Part shown: piece by piece, positions 33,701 through 42,212 of the stretch
How positions within the stretch are numbered: position 1 is the stretch's first letter
How the letters are laid out: each line of letters opens with the position of its first letter
Source of the DNA: Parasulfuritortus sp049322515
GTDB taxonomy: Bacteria; Pseudomonadota; Gammaproteobacteria; Burkholderiales; Thiobacillaceae
NCBI GenBank assembly: GCA_049322515.1
Contig: JBMOQW010000010.1
Span: 54,789 to 118,788, forward strand
Direction: 5' to 3'
Length of the DNA: 64,000 nucleotides
Translations under genes and position numbers: made by a program
Notes under the pieces: model-generated
Database searches by the model: none
What the model saw: the letters and a program-made list of their open reading frames with translations, nothing else
What the model was told of the DNA's origin: nothing

Positions 33701-35092
33701 TCACCAACCCCAGCGCCAGAGCATCAGGCGCAGCCAATCCGCGAGGCGATGGAACACCACCCAGCCGAGCGGACGGCGGCCGGCCTCGATCCGGGCCACC
33801 CCCTTCAGGCCGGGACGCAAGGCGGCCGCCTGCCCGGACAGCCGGCCCTCGACCTCGAAGACATTGTTTTCACCCACCAAGGTGGCCACCGGCCCGATGC
33901 GCAGGACCGAAAAAGGCACCGGATCCTCCGGTTGCGCGGTCAGGCGCACCTGGCCGGGCTGGTCGACCGCCAGCATGGCCACATCGCGTTCGTCGACCTC
34001 GACCACGAGACGGAACTGGCCGGCCGGGGCCACGGTGAGCAGGCCCTGTCCCTCCTTGACGGGCGCACCGATGGCCTGGCTGAGGTCGCCTTCGGTGACC
34101 ACGCCGTCGAAGGGGGCCGTCAGGCGGGTCCGCGCCAGTTGCTGGTCGATCAATTCGAGCCGGGCGCGAGCTTCCTGCATGCGTGCCATGCTCGCGCCGA
34201 GGCGCTCCCGGTCGGCGCGCGCCATCGCCGCGCCATAGGCATTGATGTGCTGGGCCAGTTCACTTTCCCACTGCTGCCGCTCCAGCTGCAGGTCTTCACG
34301 GGCCAGCTCGGCCAACACCTGGTCCTTGGCAACCCGATCGCCGGGGCGGACATGGACTTGCTGCAGAAAGCCATCATGGGGCGCCGCCAGGATGCGCTGG
34401 ATGCCGCCCTCGACCCGGGCCGGCGCCACGACGTGATAGGGCCATGGCCATAGAACCAAGATGGCCAGAATGACGATTCCGCCGTACACCCAGCCTTTGA
34501 TTCGATTGAAACCCGGTTGCCGCAGACGGATCCAGCCTTGCGCCATGCCGCGCCGGAGACGTCGGGTGAGCGGTTCGTCGGCCAGGCGACGCAGCACCAG
34601 CAGGGGACCCAGCAAGGCCATCTCGGCTTCGACCCGCAGGACCTCATCCCGGGTGAACGGTCGGCTATCTTCGCGAGCCAGGCAGAGGGTCACCAGGAAC
34701 CCGGAGGGATCCTGGAAAGGCACGCTAAGGATCGCCGTGCCATCAGCGCGTGCCAAGGCTTCATGGGCAATCCGCACGCGCGGTCGATCGTCTTCGAGGG
34801 GCGGATGAACCAGGGTGGCCGCCTGATCGACCGCTTCATCCATGGCCGCTTCCACGGCCCGAAACACGGTGCGATCGGCGGGCGGCCCCTGGCCATGCGA
34901 AATCGCCACCACACGCATGCCGGTCGACTCGCTTTCGCCGACGCACACCCGCGTCGCACCATGCCGGCGCGCCAGTTCGGTCGCCAATGCCGTGGCCGCC
35001 TGGCCGTAGCCGGCATGGCCGAGCACGTGCGCCTGCATCGCAAGCGCATCGGCGGCTGCGTCATGGCGATCTTGATGCGACTCCATCTCCAT
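33701..35092 (-). CDS. GAF-domain HlyD-like inner-membrane adaptor
   Basis: A 463-residue protein and the first gene of the six-gene operon. Residues 20-170 form a cytoplasmic GAF-like sensor domain (ATRVCVGES ... AILSVPFQDPSGFLVTLCLA). A single helix (200-218, WVYGGIVILAILVLWPWPYH) is followed by a lipoyl domain (RILAAPHDGFLQQVHVRPGD), a coiled-coil hairpin (about 265-330), the second lipoyl half (LTAPFDGVVTEGDLSQAIG) and a beta-barrel. GAGG-like site GAGG/GAGGACTGA before ATG 35092 supports the start. A HlyD-type adaptor with its own cytosolic sensor could couple export to a small-molecule signal; the ligand is unknown. Confidence 0.8.
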   Translation of the reverse strand: MEMESHQDRHDAAADALAMQAHVLGHAGYGQAATALATELARRHGATRVCVGESESTGMRVVAISHGQGPPADRTVFRAVEAAMDEAVDQAATLVHPPLEDDRPRVRIAHEALARADGTAILSVPFQDPSGFLVTLCLAREDSRPFTRDEVLRVEAEMALLGPLLVLRRLADEPLTRRLRRGMAQGWIRLRQPGFNRIKGWVYGGIVILAILVLWPWPYHVVAPARVEGGIQRILAAPHDGFLQQVHVRPGDRVAKDQVLAELAREDLQLERQQWESELAQHINAYGAAMARADRERLGASMARMQEARARLELIDQQLARTRLTAPFDGVVTEGDLSQAIGAPVKEGQGLLTVAPAGQFRLVVEVDERDVAMLAVDQPGQVRLTAQPEDPVPFSVLRIGPVATLVGENNVFEVEGRLSGQAAALRPGLKGVARIEAGRRPLGWVVFHRLADWLRLMLWRWGW

Positions 35093-35149
35093 TCAGTCCT
35101 CGGTCTCCATGCACAGAGTATGCCGAGGGTAACGACGGACGGTGATGAA

Positions 35150-35184
35150 TCTTTACTAGTGTATTTATACCATCTCTAGTCAAT
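35150..35184 (-). promoter_or_regulatory. Candidate promoter of the six-gene export operon
   Basis: This AT-rich stretch is in the 97 bp between purU and the GAF-HlyD start. Reading the minus strand, TTGACT (35183-35178) is followed by GGTATAAATACACTAGTAAAG. The -35 hexamer is good, but no -10 lies at the ideal 17-bp distance (TATAAA is too close, TACACT is at 14 bp). The exact start point is uncertain. Confidence 0.35.
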
Positions 35185-35189
35185 TCTAC

Positions 35190-36044
35190 TCAGTCGAACA
35201 CCACCGTCTTGTTGCCGTACACCAGGATGCGGTTGTCGATATGCCAGCGCACGGCCCGCGACAGCACCACCTTTTCCAGGTCGGCGCCCTTGCGCACCAG
35301 GTCATCGAGGTCGTCGCGATGACTGATCCGCACCACGTCCTGCTCGATGATCGGACCATCGTCGAGCACTTCCGTGACGTAGTGGCTGGTCGCCCCGATC
35401 AGCTTGACGCCGCGCTCGAAGGCGCGCTGGTAGGGCTTGGCGCCATGGAAGGCGGGCAGGAAGGAATGGTGGATGTTGATCACCCGGTTCTTCCAATGAT
35501 TGATGAAGTCGGGCGACAGCACCTGCATGTAGCGCGCCAGGACGATGAAATCGACGTGATGCGCGGCCATCAGCGCCAGTTGTTGCCGCTCCGCCTCGGC
35601 CTTGTTGTCCTTGGTCACGGCGATGTGCACGAAGGGAATCTTGTAGGCCTCGGCCAGCCAATGGGTGTCCGGGTGGTTGCTGACGATGAGCGGAATGTCG
35701 CAATACAGCTCGCCGGCATGGTGGCGGTACAGCAGATCGGCCAGGCAATGGTCGAACTTGGACACGAAGATGGCCAGGCGCGGCTTGACGCTCGACAAGG
35801 CCAGGCGCCAGGTCATGTCGTGCTGGGCGGCGATCGGCGCAAAGGTCTCCTCGAAGCGATGTAGGCCCAGGCCGAAGCCATCCAGGTCCCACTCCACCCG
35901 CATCAGGAACAACCCGGCTTCCTTGTCCTGATGCTGGTCGGCATGCAGGATGTTGGCATTGTGGGCGTAGAGGAAATCGGCGATGGCGGCGACCAGACCC
36001 TTGCGGTCAGGACAGGACACCAGGAGGCAGGCGGTATTGCGCAT
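35190..36044 (-). CDS. purU: Formyltetrahydrofolate deformylase
   Basis: A 284-residue protein that hydrolyses 10-formyl-THF to formate and THF, balancing one-carbon units. The N-terminal ACT domain (RNTACLLVSCPDRKGLVAAI) is followed by a formyltransferase-like domain with IHHSFLPAFHGA and LDDGPIIEQD, which hold the catalytic His and Asp. The frame extends to 36131, but the ATG at 36044 matches the family N-terminus and usual length. No Shine-Dalgarno stands out. Confidence 0.92.
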   Translation of the reverse strand: MRNTACLLVSCPDRKGLVAAIADFLYAHNANILHADQHQDKEAGLFLMRVEWDLDGFGLGLHRFEETFAPIAAQHDMTWRLALSSVKPRLAIFVSKFDHCLADLLYRHHAGELYCDIPLIVSNHPDTHWLAEAYKIPFVHIAVTKDNKAEAERQQLALMAAHHVDFIVLARYMQVLSPDFINHWKNRVINIHHSFLPAFHGAKPYQRAFERGVKLIGATSHYVTEVLDDGPIIEQDVVRISHRDDLDDLVRKGADLEKVVLSRAVRWHIDNRILVYGNKTVVFD

Positions 36045-36151
36045 TTTGATCGATCGGTCGAGTGGCCACAAAGCGCCGTATTCTACGCTAGCGACCGCGC
36101 GCCCCGATGCTAGAATCTGCTTGAGAATCAAGGCAAATCAAGGAGCCCACC

Positions 36152-36712
36152 ATGAGCAAGGCCGCCTTGGCAGAACGGTTCAGCGCGACGGACTACCTGC
36201 GCTGGGAAGCCGAACAGCCCGCCAAGCACGAATACCTCCTCGGTGAAGTGTTCGCCATGGGCGGCGCCTCCAGGCGGCATGTCACGGCCGCCGGCAACCT
36301 GTTCTCGTCGCTGAGCCTAGCGCTCGAAGGCACCCCCTGCCGTCCCTACATGGCCGACATGAAGGTCGAAGCCGCCCGTGACGTGGCCTATTTCTATCCC
36401 GATGTCCTGGTCACCTGCGACCCGGCCGACCACCGGGCCGACCTGGTCATCCAGTCGCCCATCCTGGTGGCGGAAGTCTTGTCGCCGTCCACGGCGGCCT
36501 ACGACCGGGGCGACAAGTTCGTCCTCTACCGGGGTATCGCCAGCCTGCGCGAATACGTCCTGATCGACCCCGACCGGAAAGCCGTGGAACTCTACCGCCG
36601 GGGCGACGACGGCCTCTGGGTGTTGCGCGACATCGCGCCCGACACGGTACTCGAACTGGCCAGCGTCGGCGTCAGCGTGGCCTGGGACCGGCTGTTCCGC
36701 AACGTCGATTAG
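36152..36712 (+). CDS. Uma2-family (DUF820) putative endonuclease
   Basis: A 186-residue protein starting after AAGGAG. It has the Uma2 pattern: YLRWEAEQPAKHEYLLGEVFAM at the N-terminus, then YFYPDVLVTCDP and ILVAEVLSPSTAAYDRGDKFVLYR, which supply the E-D-(E/D)xK residues of a PD-(D/E)xK nuclease fold, and LREYVLIDPDRKAVELYRR. The family is abundant in cyanobacteria and scattered elsewhere, and its function is unproven. No toxin-antitoxin partner is adjacent. An intergenic palindrome cluster follows the gene. Confidence 0.8.
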   Translation: MSKAALAERFSATDYLRWEAEQPAKHEYLLGEVFAMGGASRRHVTAAGNLFSSLSLALEGTPCRPYMADMKVEAARDVAYFYPDVLVTCDPADHRADLVIQSPILVAEVLSPSTAAYDRGDKFVLYRGIASLREYVLIDPDRKAVELYRRGDDGLWVLRDIAPDTVLELASVGVSVAWDRLFRNVD

Positions 36713-36733
36713 CGAGAAAGTCGTGCCGCAAAT

Positions 36734-36823
36734 GCGTGACGCAGAGGCGTAACCGAAACGGCGTGACGGGCTTCGTCACGCATCTGCGTCACGCCGTCAT
36801 GGTCACGCCTTTGTGTCACGCTT
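36734..36823. repeat. Cluster of GCGTGACG palindromes (in 36713-37039 intergenic stretch)
   Basis: Two GCGTGAC-type motifs face four GTCACGC-type motifs. GCGTGACG (36761-36768) pairs with CGTCACGC (36774-36781) in an 8-bp hairpin with a 5-nt loop. Outside it, GCGTGACGCAGA (36734-36745) is the exact inverse of TCTGCGTCACGC (36783-36794). It could form a long cruciform, terminate transcription of the Uma2 gene, or be a REP-like element. The rest of this 327-bp gap holds the nrdA promoter region and nothing else I recognise. Confidence 0.7.
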
Positions 36824-36911
36824 TCATTCAGCGGGATGCCCTTCGCCATGTCCGTTAGGCCCCCACCCCTCAAAAGCAGCCCGAGTCATTTGTCAAGCCA
36901 GAGAAAGGGCT

Positions 36912-36939
36912 TGACGTCCTGCATCCCGACACTAGAATT
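36912..36939 (+). promoter_or_regulatory. nrdA sigma-70-type promoter
   Basis: TTGACG (36912-36917), a 16-bp spacer and TAGAAT (36934-36939) give a good sigma-70-like promoter about 100 bp before nrdA. No competing gene lies between. Confidence 0.55.
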
Positions 36940-36976
36940 AGCGCCCATCAAGGCCAGGGGGCACTACATTTAGCGT
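36930..36976 (+). promoter_or_regulatory. Pair of NrdR-box-like operators
   Basis: ACACTAGAATTAGCGC (36930-36945) and GCACTACATTTAGCGT (36961-36976) match the known NrdR consensus ACACTATATATAGTGT at 11 and 12 of 16 positions. Their starts are 31 bp apart, the three-helical-turn spacing typical of NrdR box pairs. Box 1 covers the -10 hexamer, consistent with repression of nrdA when dATP is high. Confidence 0.6.
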
Positions 36977-37039
36977 TCCCTAATATACCCACCAGAAGCC
37001 GCGCCAGCACTGGAACGCGCCACCAAGGAGACCGTAGGG

Positions 37040-39907
37040 ATGCAGCTTTCCACCGATTTTCAGCCCGCCAAGCCTGTCTTTTCCGGGGTTCCCAGCGACG
37101 ATGCCGTGGCGTCGACCTACCCCGGCTACCAGATCATCCGACGCAACGGCGCCGTGGTCGCCTTCGAGCCCGCGAAGATCGCGGTGGCGATGACCAAGGC
37201 CTTCATCGCCGTGAGTGGCGGCCAGGCCGCCGGCAGCGCACGCATCCGGGAACAGGTCGAGACCATGACCCAGGGCGTGGTCCAGGCCCTGCTGCGCCGG
37301 CAGCCGAATGGCGGCACCTTTCACATCGAGGACATCCAGGACCAGGTCGAACTGGCCCTGATGCGCTCGGGCGAACACGAAGTCGCCCGCGCCTACGTGC
37401 TGTATCGCGAACGCCGTGCCGAAGAGCGTGCCAAGCAACGCCAGGCCGAGGCCGAGGAACACACCCTGTTCTGCACCGAACAGGGTGAGCGCAAGCCGAT
37501 CAACCTGAAGCGCCTGGGTGAAATCGTCGCGGCCGCGTGTGACGGCCTGCCGGAAACCAACCCGCAACTGATCCTGCAAGCCACCCTGCGCGACCTGTAC
37601 GACGGCGTACCCAGCGAGGAAGTGCGCAAGTCGCTGGTCATGTCGGCCCGGTCCCTGATCGAAAAGGACCCGGACTACTCCCTGGTCACCGCCCGCCTGC
37701 TGCTGCACACCATCCGCCGCGAGGTGCTCGGCGAAGACGTCAGCCAGGCCGAGATGGCCACCCGCTACGCCGAGTATTTCCCGGCCTACGTCAAGCAGGG
37801 TATCGAGGCCGAGCTGCTCGACGAGCGCCTGGCCCAGTTCGACCTGGCCCGGCTGGCCGCCGTGCTCGACGCCCAGCGCGACAACCAGTTCCAGTACCTC
37901 GGCCTGCAAACCCTGTACGACCGCTATTTCCTGCACGTCGATGAGCGCCGCATCGAACTGCCGCAGGCCTTTTTCATGCGCGTGGCGATGGGGCTTTCGA
38001 TCAACGAGATCGACCGCGAGGCGCGCGCCATCGAGTTCTACCACGTGCTGTCGAGCTTCGACTACATGTCCAGCACGCCGACCCTGTTCAACGCCGGCAC
38101 CCGCCACAGCCAGCTGTCCTCCTGCTACCTGACCACGGTACCCGACGACCTCGACGGCATCTACCAGGCAATCAAGGAAAACGCGCTGCTGCAAAAATAT
38201 GCCGGCGGCCTCGGCAACGACTGGACCCGGGTGCGCAGCCTGGGCGCCTACATCAAGGGCACCAACGGCAAGTCGCAGGGCGTCGTCCCCTTCCTGAAGG
38301 TGGCCAACGACACCGCCGTGGCGGTCAACCAGGGCGGCAAGCGCAAGGGTGCGGTCTGCGCCTTCCTGGAAACCTGGCACATGGACATCGAGGAATTCCT
38401 CGAACTGCGCAAGAACACCGGCGACGACCGCCGCCGCACCCACGACATGAACACCTCCAACTGGGTGCCCGACCTGTTCATGAAGCGGGTCATGGACAAC
38501 ACCGAGTGGACCCTGTTCAGCCCCTCCGACTGCCCGGACCTGCACGACCTGTACGGCAAGGCCTTCGAAGAAGCCTACGTCCGCTACGAAGAGAAAGCCG
38601 CGCGCGGCGAGATCAAGGTCTTCAAGAAGATCTCGGCGCTCGGCCTGTGGCGCAAGATGCTGTCCATGCTGTTCGAGACCGGCCACCCCTGGATCACCTT
38701 CAAGGACGCCTGCAACGTGCGCTACACCAACCAGCACGTCGGCGTGGTGCACAGCTCCAACCTGTGCACCGAGATCACCCTGCACACCAACGACAACGAA
38801 ATCGCGGTGTGCAACCTGGGCTCGGTCAACCTGGTCAACCACCTCACCGCCCAAGGCCTGGACCTGGACAAGCTGGGCCGCACCATCAAGGTGGCGATGC
38901 GCATGCTCGACAACGTCATCGACATCAACTTCTACAACGTCGGCAAGGCGCGCAACTCCAACCTCAAGCACCGCCCGGTCGGCATGGGCATCATGGGTTT
39001 CCAGGACGCCCTGCACAAGCTGCGCATCCCCTACGCCTCTCCAGACGCTGTCGAATTCGCCGACCGCGCCATGGAAGCGGTGGCCTACAACGCCTACTGG
39101 GCGTCTACTGATCTGGCCGAGGAACGTGGCCGCTATTCCAGCTTCAACGGCTCACTGTGGTCCAAGGGCATCCTGCCCCAGGATTCGCTGAATCAACTGG
39201 CCGAGGAACGTGGCGGCTATCTCGAAGCCGATTTCAGTGAAACCCTGGATTGGTCGGCATTGCGCCAACGCATCCAGACGGTCGGCATGCGCAACTCCAA
39301 CTGCCTGGCCATCGCGCCGACGGCCACCATCGCCAACATCGTCGGCGTCTCGGCCTCGATCGAGCCGACCTACCAGAACCTGTTCGTCAAATCGAACCTG
39401 TCGGGCGAGTTCACCGTGGTCAACCAGTACCTGGTGCGCGACCTCAAGGCCATGAACCTGTGGGACGAGGTCATGGTCGGCGATATCAAGTACTTCGACG
39501 GCTCCCTGGCCAAGATCGACCGCATCCCGGCCGAACTGCGCCAGCTCTACGCCACCGCCTTCGAGATCGACCCGGTGTGGCTGATCGAGGCCGGTGCCCG
39601 CCGCCAGAAGTGGATCGACCAGGCCCAGAGCCTGAACCTCTACTTCCACGGCGCCTCCGGCAAGAAGCTCGACGAAACCTACAAGCTGGCCTGGATTCGC
39701 GGCCTCAAGACCACCTACTACCTGCGCGCCCTGGGCGCCACCCATGCCGAGAAATCGACCGGCAAGGGCGGCGAACTGAACGCGGTCAGCGCCGGTGGCA
39801 CTCGCGGCCAGATCGCCTCGGACCTTCCTGAACCGGAAATCGTCGGCAAGGCCTGCACCCTGCGCCCTGGCGACCCCGGCTTCGAGGAATGCGAAGCCTG
39901 TCAGTAA
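37040..39907 (+). CDS. nrdA: Ribonucleoside-diphosphate reductase alpha subunit, class Ia
   Basis: A 955-residue large subunit reducing NDPs to dNDPs. An N-terminal ATP-cone (about 32-130, IIRRNGAVVAFEPAKIAVAM) gives dATP feedback control. Catalytic elements are in order: SQLSSCYL (first redox Cys), NLCTEI (thiyl-radical Cys with Asn and Glu), AVCNLGSVNL (second redox Cys) and PTATIANI. The C-terminus ends in ECEACQ, the mobile CxxC that passes electrons from thioredoxin or glutaredoxin. AAGGAG precedes the ATG. It is followed by a gvpU-like gene and nrdB on the same strand. Confidence 0.95.
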   Translation: MQLSTDFQPAKPVFSGVPSDDAVASTYPGYQIIRRNGAVVAFEPAKIAVAMTKAFIAVSGGQAAGSARIREQVETMTQGVVQALLRRQPNGGTFHIEDIQDQVELALMRSGEHEVARAYVLYRERRAEERAKQRQAEAEEHTLFCTEQGERKPINLKRLGEIVAAACDGLPETNPQLILQATLRDLYDGVPSEEVRKSLVMSARSLIEKDPDYSLVTARLLLHTIRREVLGEDVSQAEMATRYAEYFPAYVKQGIEAELLDERLAQFDLARLAAVLDAQRDNQFQYLGLQTLYDRYFLHVDERRIELPQAFFMRVAMGLSINEIDREARAIEFYHVLSSFDYMSSTPTLFNAGTRHSQLSSCYLTTVPDDLDGIYQAIKENALLQKYAGGLGNDWTRVRSLGAYIKGTNGKSQGVVPFLKVANDTAVAVNQGGKRKGAVCAFLETWHMDIEEFLELRKNTGDDRRRTHDMNTSNWVPDLFMKRVMDNTEWTLFSPSDCPDLHDLYGKAFEEAYVRYEEKAARGEIKVFKKISALGLWRKMLSMLFETGHPWITFKDACNVRYTNQHVGVVHSSNLCTEITLHTNDNEIAVCNLGSVNLVNHLTAQGLDLDKLGRTIKVAMRMLDNVIDINFYNVGKARNSNLKHRPVGMGIMGFQDALHKLRIPYASPDAVEFADRAMEAVAYNAYWASTDLAEERGRYSSFNGSLWSKGILPQDSLNQLAEERGGYLEADFSETLDWSALRQRIQTVGMRNSNCLAIAPTATIANIVGVSASIEPTYQNLFVKSNLSGEFTVVNQYLVRDLKAMNLWDEVMVGDIKYFDGSLAKIDRIPAELRQLYATAFEIDPVWLIEAGARRQKWIDQAQSLNLYFHGASGKKLDETYKLAWIRGLKTTYYLRALGATHAEKSTGKGGELNAVSAGGTRGQIASDLPEPEIVGKACTLRPGDPGFEECEACQ

Positions 39908-39935
39908 CCCTGCATTTTCCACTCAAGGAGACATC

Positions 39936-40400
39936 ATGGAATCCGGCGCCGTAGACAAAGTCACCCTGGCCGAACTGGCCCTGCACAACGCCAACATCAT
40001 CGAGCCGCTTTCCGACTGGATGTTGCGATATCTGGTGGACCTGGCCAACCTGCGCGGCTTGCAAATGGGCATCACCCTGCACATCGACGGCATGCTGGTC
40101 AGCGGAATCCTGGTCGGTGGCCAGACCTATTTCGACGGCATCACCCATGACATCCACAGCGCGCTGGGCAGCAACGAGGACACCAAGGCGATCGCCGACC
40201 TGTTCGTGCGCATGAACAATGTCGTCCAGGCCGGCGCGGGGGAAACTGCCAGTGCCCCGCCCCCCGCCTACATCCACCTCAAGGAAGCCTACTTCTTCCA
40301 GTCCGCCGACAGTGCCCCCATCCCGGCCGGCAGCGGCGTCTGGTGGCGCGGCAAGATCTCCCAGGTCTCCGGCTTCTTCCTCGGCAACCTGTCCGTCTAA
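39936..40400 (+). CDS. GvpU-like protein between nrdA and nrdB
   Basis: A 154-residue protein with an AAGGAG site just before ATG 39936. The segment LRYLVDLANLRGLQMGITLHIDGMLVSGILVGGQTYFDGI resembles gas-vesicle accessory protein GvpU in residue pattern (split here for length: LVDLANLRGLQMGITLHIDG then MLVSGILVGGQTYFDG). It is soluble, with no signal or membrane segment. No gas vesicle genes occur in the window, so a gas vesicle role is unlikely here. It lies 28 bp after nrdA and 39 bp before nrdB, so it should be co-expressed with both. A link to ribonucleotide reductase is suggested only by position. Confidence 0.6.
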   Translation: MESGAVDKVTLAELALHNANIIEPLSDWMLRYLVDLANLRGLQMGITLHIDGMLVSGILVGGQTYFDGITHDIHSALGSNEDTKAIADLFVRMNNVVQAGAGETASAPPPAYIHLKEAYFFQSADSAPIPAGSGVWWRGKISQVSGFFLGNLSV

Positions 40401-40439
40401 ATCCCCCGCGCCCCACCGGCATCGACCCAAGGATTCCCC

Positions 40440-41576
40440 ATGCTCCAGTTCGAAGACGATCACCTCTCCCGGCCCAGCCTGCAACCGGCCATTCCGCCCG
40501 CCATGCCGAAACCCTCGGCCCCCGTGCCCGCCCCGATTCATGCCGACAGCGCCAAGTTCCGCCGCGTCCGCGCCGAGGACAAGCGCATCATCAACGCCAA
40601 CACCGACGTCAACCAGCTGGTCCCGTTCAAATACAAATGGGCCTGGGAAAAATACATCGCCGCCTGCGCCAACCACTGGATGCCGCAGGAAGTGAACATG
40701 AGCCGCGACATCGCCCAGTGGAAAGACCCCAACGCCCTGACCGAGGACGAGCGTCGCATCGTCAAGCGCAACCTGGGCTTTTTCGTCACCGCCGACAGCC
40801 TGGCCGCCAACAACATCGTGCTCGGCACCTACCGCCAGATCACCGCCCCCGAATGCCGCCAGTACCTGCTGCGCCAGGCCTTCGAGGAGGCCATCCACAC
40901 CCACGCCTACCAGTACATCGTGGAAAGCCTGGGCCTGGACGAAGGCGAAATCTTCAACGCCTATCACGAGATCCCCTCGATCCGGGCGAAGGACGAGTTC
41001 CTGTTGCCCTTCATCGACGTGCTGTCCGACCCCAACTTCCACACCGGCACCCCCGAGACCGACCAGACCTTCCTCAAGAGCCTGATCGCCTTCGCCTGCA
41101 TCATGGAAGGCCTGTTCTTCTACGTCGGCTTCGTGCAGATCCTGGCCATGGGCCGCCAGAACAAGATGACCGGCGCCGCCGAGCAGTACCAGTACATCCT
41201 GCGCGACGAGTCGATGCACTGCAATTTCGGCATCGACATGATCAACCAGCTCAAGCTGGAAAACCCGGCCATCTGGACCGCCGAATTCCGTGCCGAACTG
41301 AAAGGCCTCTTCATGAAGGCCGTCGAACTCGAATACGCCTACGCCGAAGACACCATGCCGCGTGGCGTGCTCGGCCTGAACGCGCCGCAGTTCAAGGAAT
41401 ACCTGCGCTTCATCGCCAACCGCCGCGCCACCCAGATCGGCCTGGACGAGCTGTTCCCCGGCGCCAGCAACCCGTTCCCGTGGATGGCGGAGATGATCGA
41501 CCTGAAGAAGGAGAAGAACTTCTTCGAGACGCGGGTGACCGAGTACCAGACGGGGGGCGCGCTGTCCTGGGATTGA
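40440..41576 (+). CDS. nrdB: Ribonucleoside-diphosphate reductase beta subunit, class Ia
   Basis: A 378-residue radical-generating small subunit. The diiron ligands and radical site are visible: FVTADSL (Asp ligand), then EEAIHTHAY, where E..H...Y matches the Glu, His and radical Tyr of class Ia enzymes, so it is not a Tyr-less Ic type. CIMEGLFFYVGF and LRDESMHCNFG supply the second ligand set. The C-terminus (TGGALSWD) would dock into NrdA. It is probably expressed with nrdA from the NrdR-box promoter. Confidence 0.94.
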   Translation: MLQFEDDHLSRPSLQPAIPPAMPKPSAPVPAPIHADSAKFRRVRAEDKRIINANTDVNQLVPFKYKWAWEKYIAACANHWMPQEVNMSRDIAQWKDPNALTEDERRIVKRNLGFFVTADSLAANNIVLGTYRQITAPECRQYLLRQAFEEAIHTHAYQYIVESLGLDEGEIFNAYHEIPSIRAKDEFLLPFIDVLSDPNFHTGTPETDQTFLKSLIAFACIMEGLFFYVGFVQILAMGRQNKMTGAAEQYQYILRDESMHCNFGIDMINQLKLENPAIWTAEFRAELKGLFMKAVELEYAYAEDTMPRGVLGLNAPQFKEYLRFIANRRATQIGLDELFPGASNPFPWMAEMIDLKKEKNFFETRVTEYQTGGALSWD

Positions 41577-41586
41577 CCCCGGACAG

Positions 41587-41610
41587 GGGGCGCTTCATCA
41601 CCGCCCCTTT
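41587..41610. terminator. Terminator-like hairpin after nrdB
   Basis: GGGGCG (41587-41592) pairs with CGCCCC (41602-41607) over a 9-nt loop, followed by TTTC. It lies in the short convergent gap between nrdB and the histidine phosphatase. The stem is short but G/C-only. Confidence 0.4.
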
Positions 41611-42212
41611 CACCCTCCCGCCGTCAAGTGCAGCAATGCGGCATGCCGCCGTCCTGCCCTGTCCTCGATCCTGAACCGCGCGAGGGCGGCGCTGGCGACC
41701 TGTATCCGGTAGGCGTGGCCAGGGGCCAATCCGAGCACATGACAGAGGGCCATGCGCATCACGCCGGCGTGACAGACCACCAGTGGATGGCCACCGGCAT
41801 GGTCGGCCAACAGGTCTTCCCAGGCTGCGGTCACGCGGTCGAAGAAGGCATCCAGGGCTTCGGCACCCTCGGGCCGGTAGGCCACCGGGTCGCGCTTGAA
41901 GTTGAAGATGATCTCCGGGTCCACGGCCTTGAGTTGCTCGGCGGTCTGGCCTTCCCAGATGCCGAAGCCGACTTCCTTCAGGCGCGCGTCGAAGCTGAGC
42001 GACAAACCGGTTTCCTGGGCCAGCGCCTCGGCGAAGGCGCGACAGCGGGCCAGCGGTGAACTGACGATCGCGGTCCAGGGGCGCTCATCGGCGGTGGCCG
42101 CGTGCATCTGGCGCCAGCCTTTCTCCGACAGGGGGTCGTCGATCTGGCCACGATAGCGGCGGCCGCCCACGGGTTCACCATGGCGGAGCATGTCGATCAG
42201 GGTGGTGGTCAT
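41610..42212 (-). CDS. Histidine phosphatase (CobC/GpmB-like)
   Basis: A 200-residue phosphoglycerate-mutase-like phosphatase. The catalytic motif is LRHGEP (phosphohistidine His), with SSPLARCRAFAEAL, the acid residue in FGIWEGQT, and the second His in VVCHAGVMRM. By sequence type it could be alpha-ribazole phosphatase (CobC) or a general phosphatase; no cobalamin gene is near, so I leave the symbol empty. The ATG at 42212 overlaps the MFS stop as ATGA. Confidence 0.83.
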   Translation of the reverse strand: MTTTLIDMLRHGEPVGGRRYRGQIDDPLSEKGWRQMHAATADERPWTAIVSSPLARCRAFAEALAQETGLSLSFDARLKEVGFGIWEGQTAEQLKAVDPEIIFNFKRDPVAYRPEGAEALDAFFDRVTAAWEDLLADHAGGHPLVVCHAGVMRMALCHVLGLAPGHAYRIQVASAALARFRIEDRAGRRHAALLHLTAGG

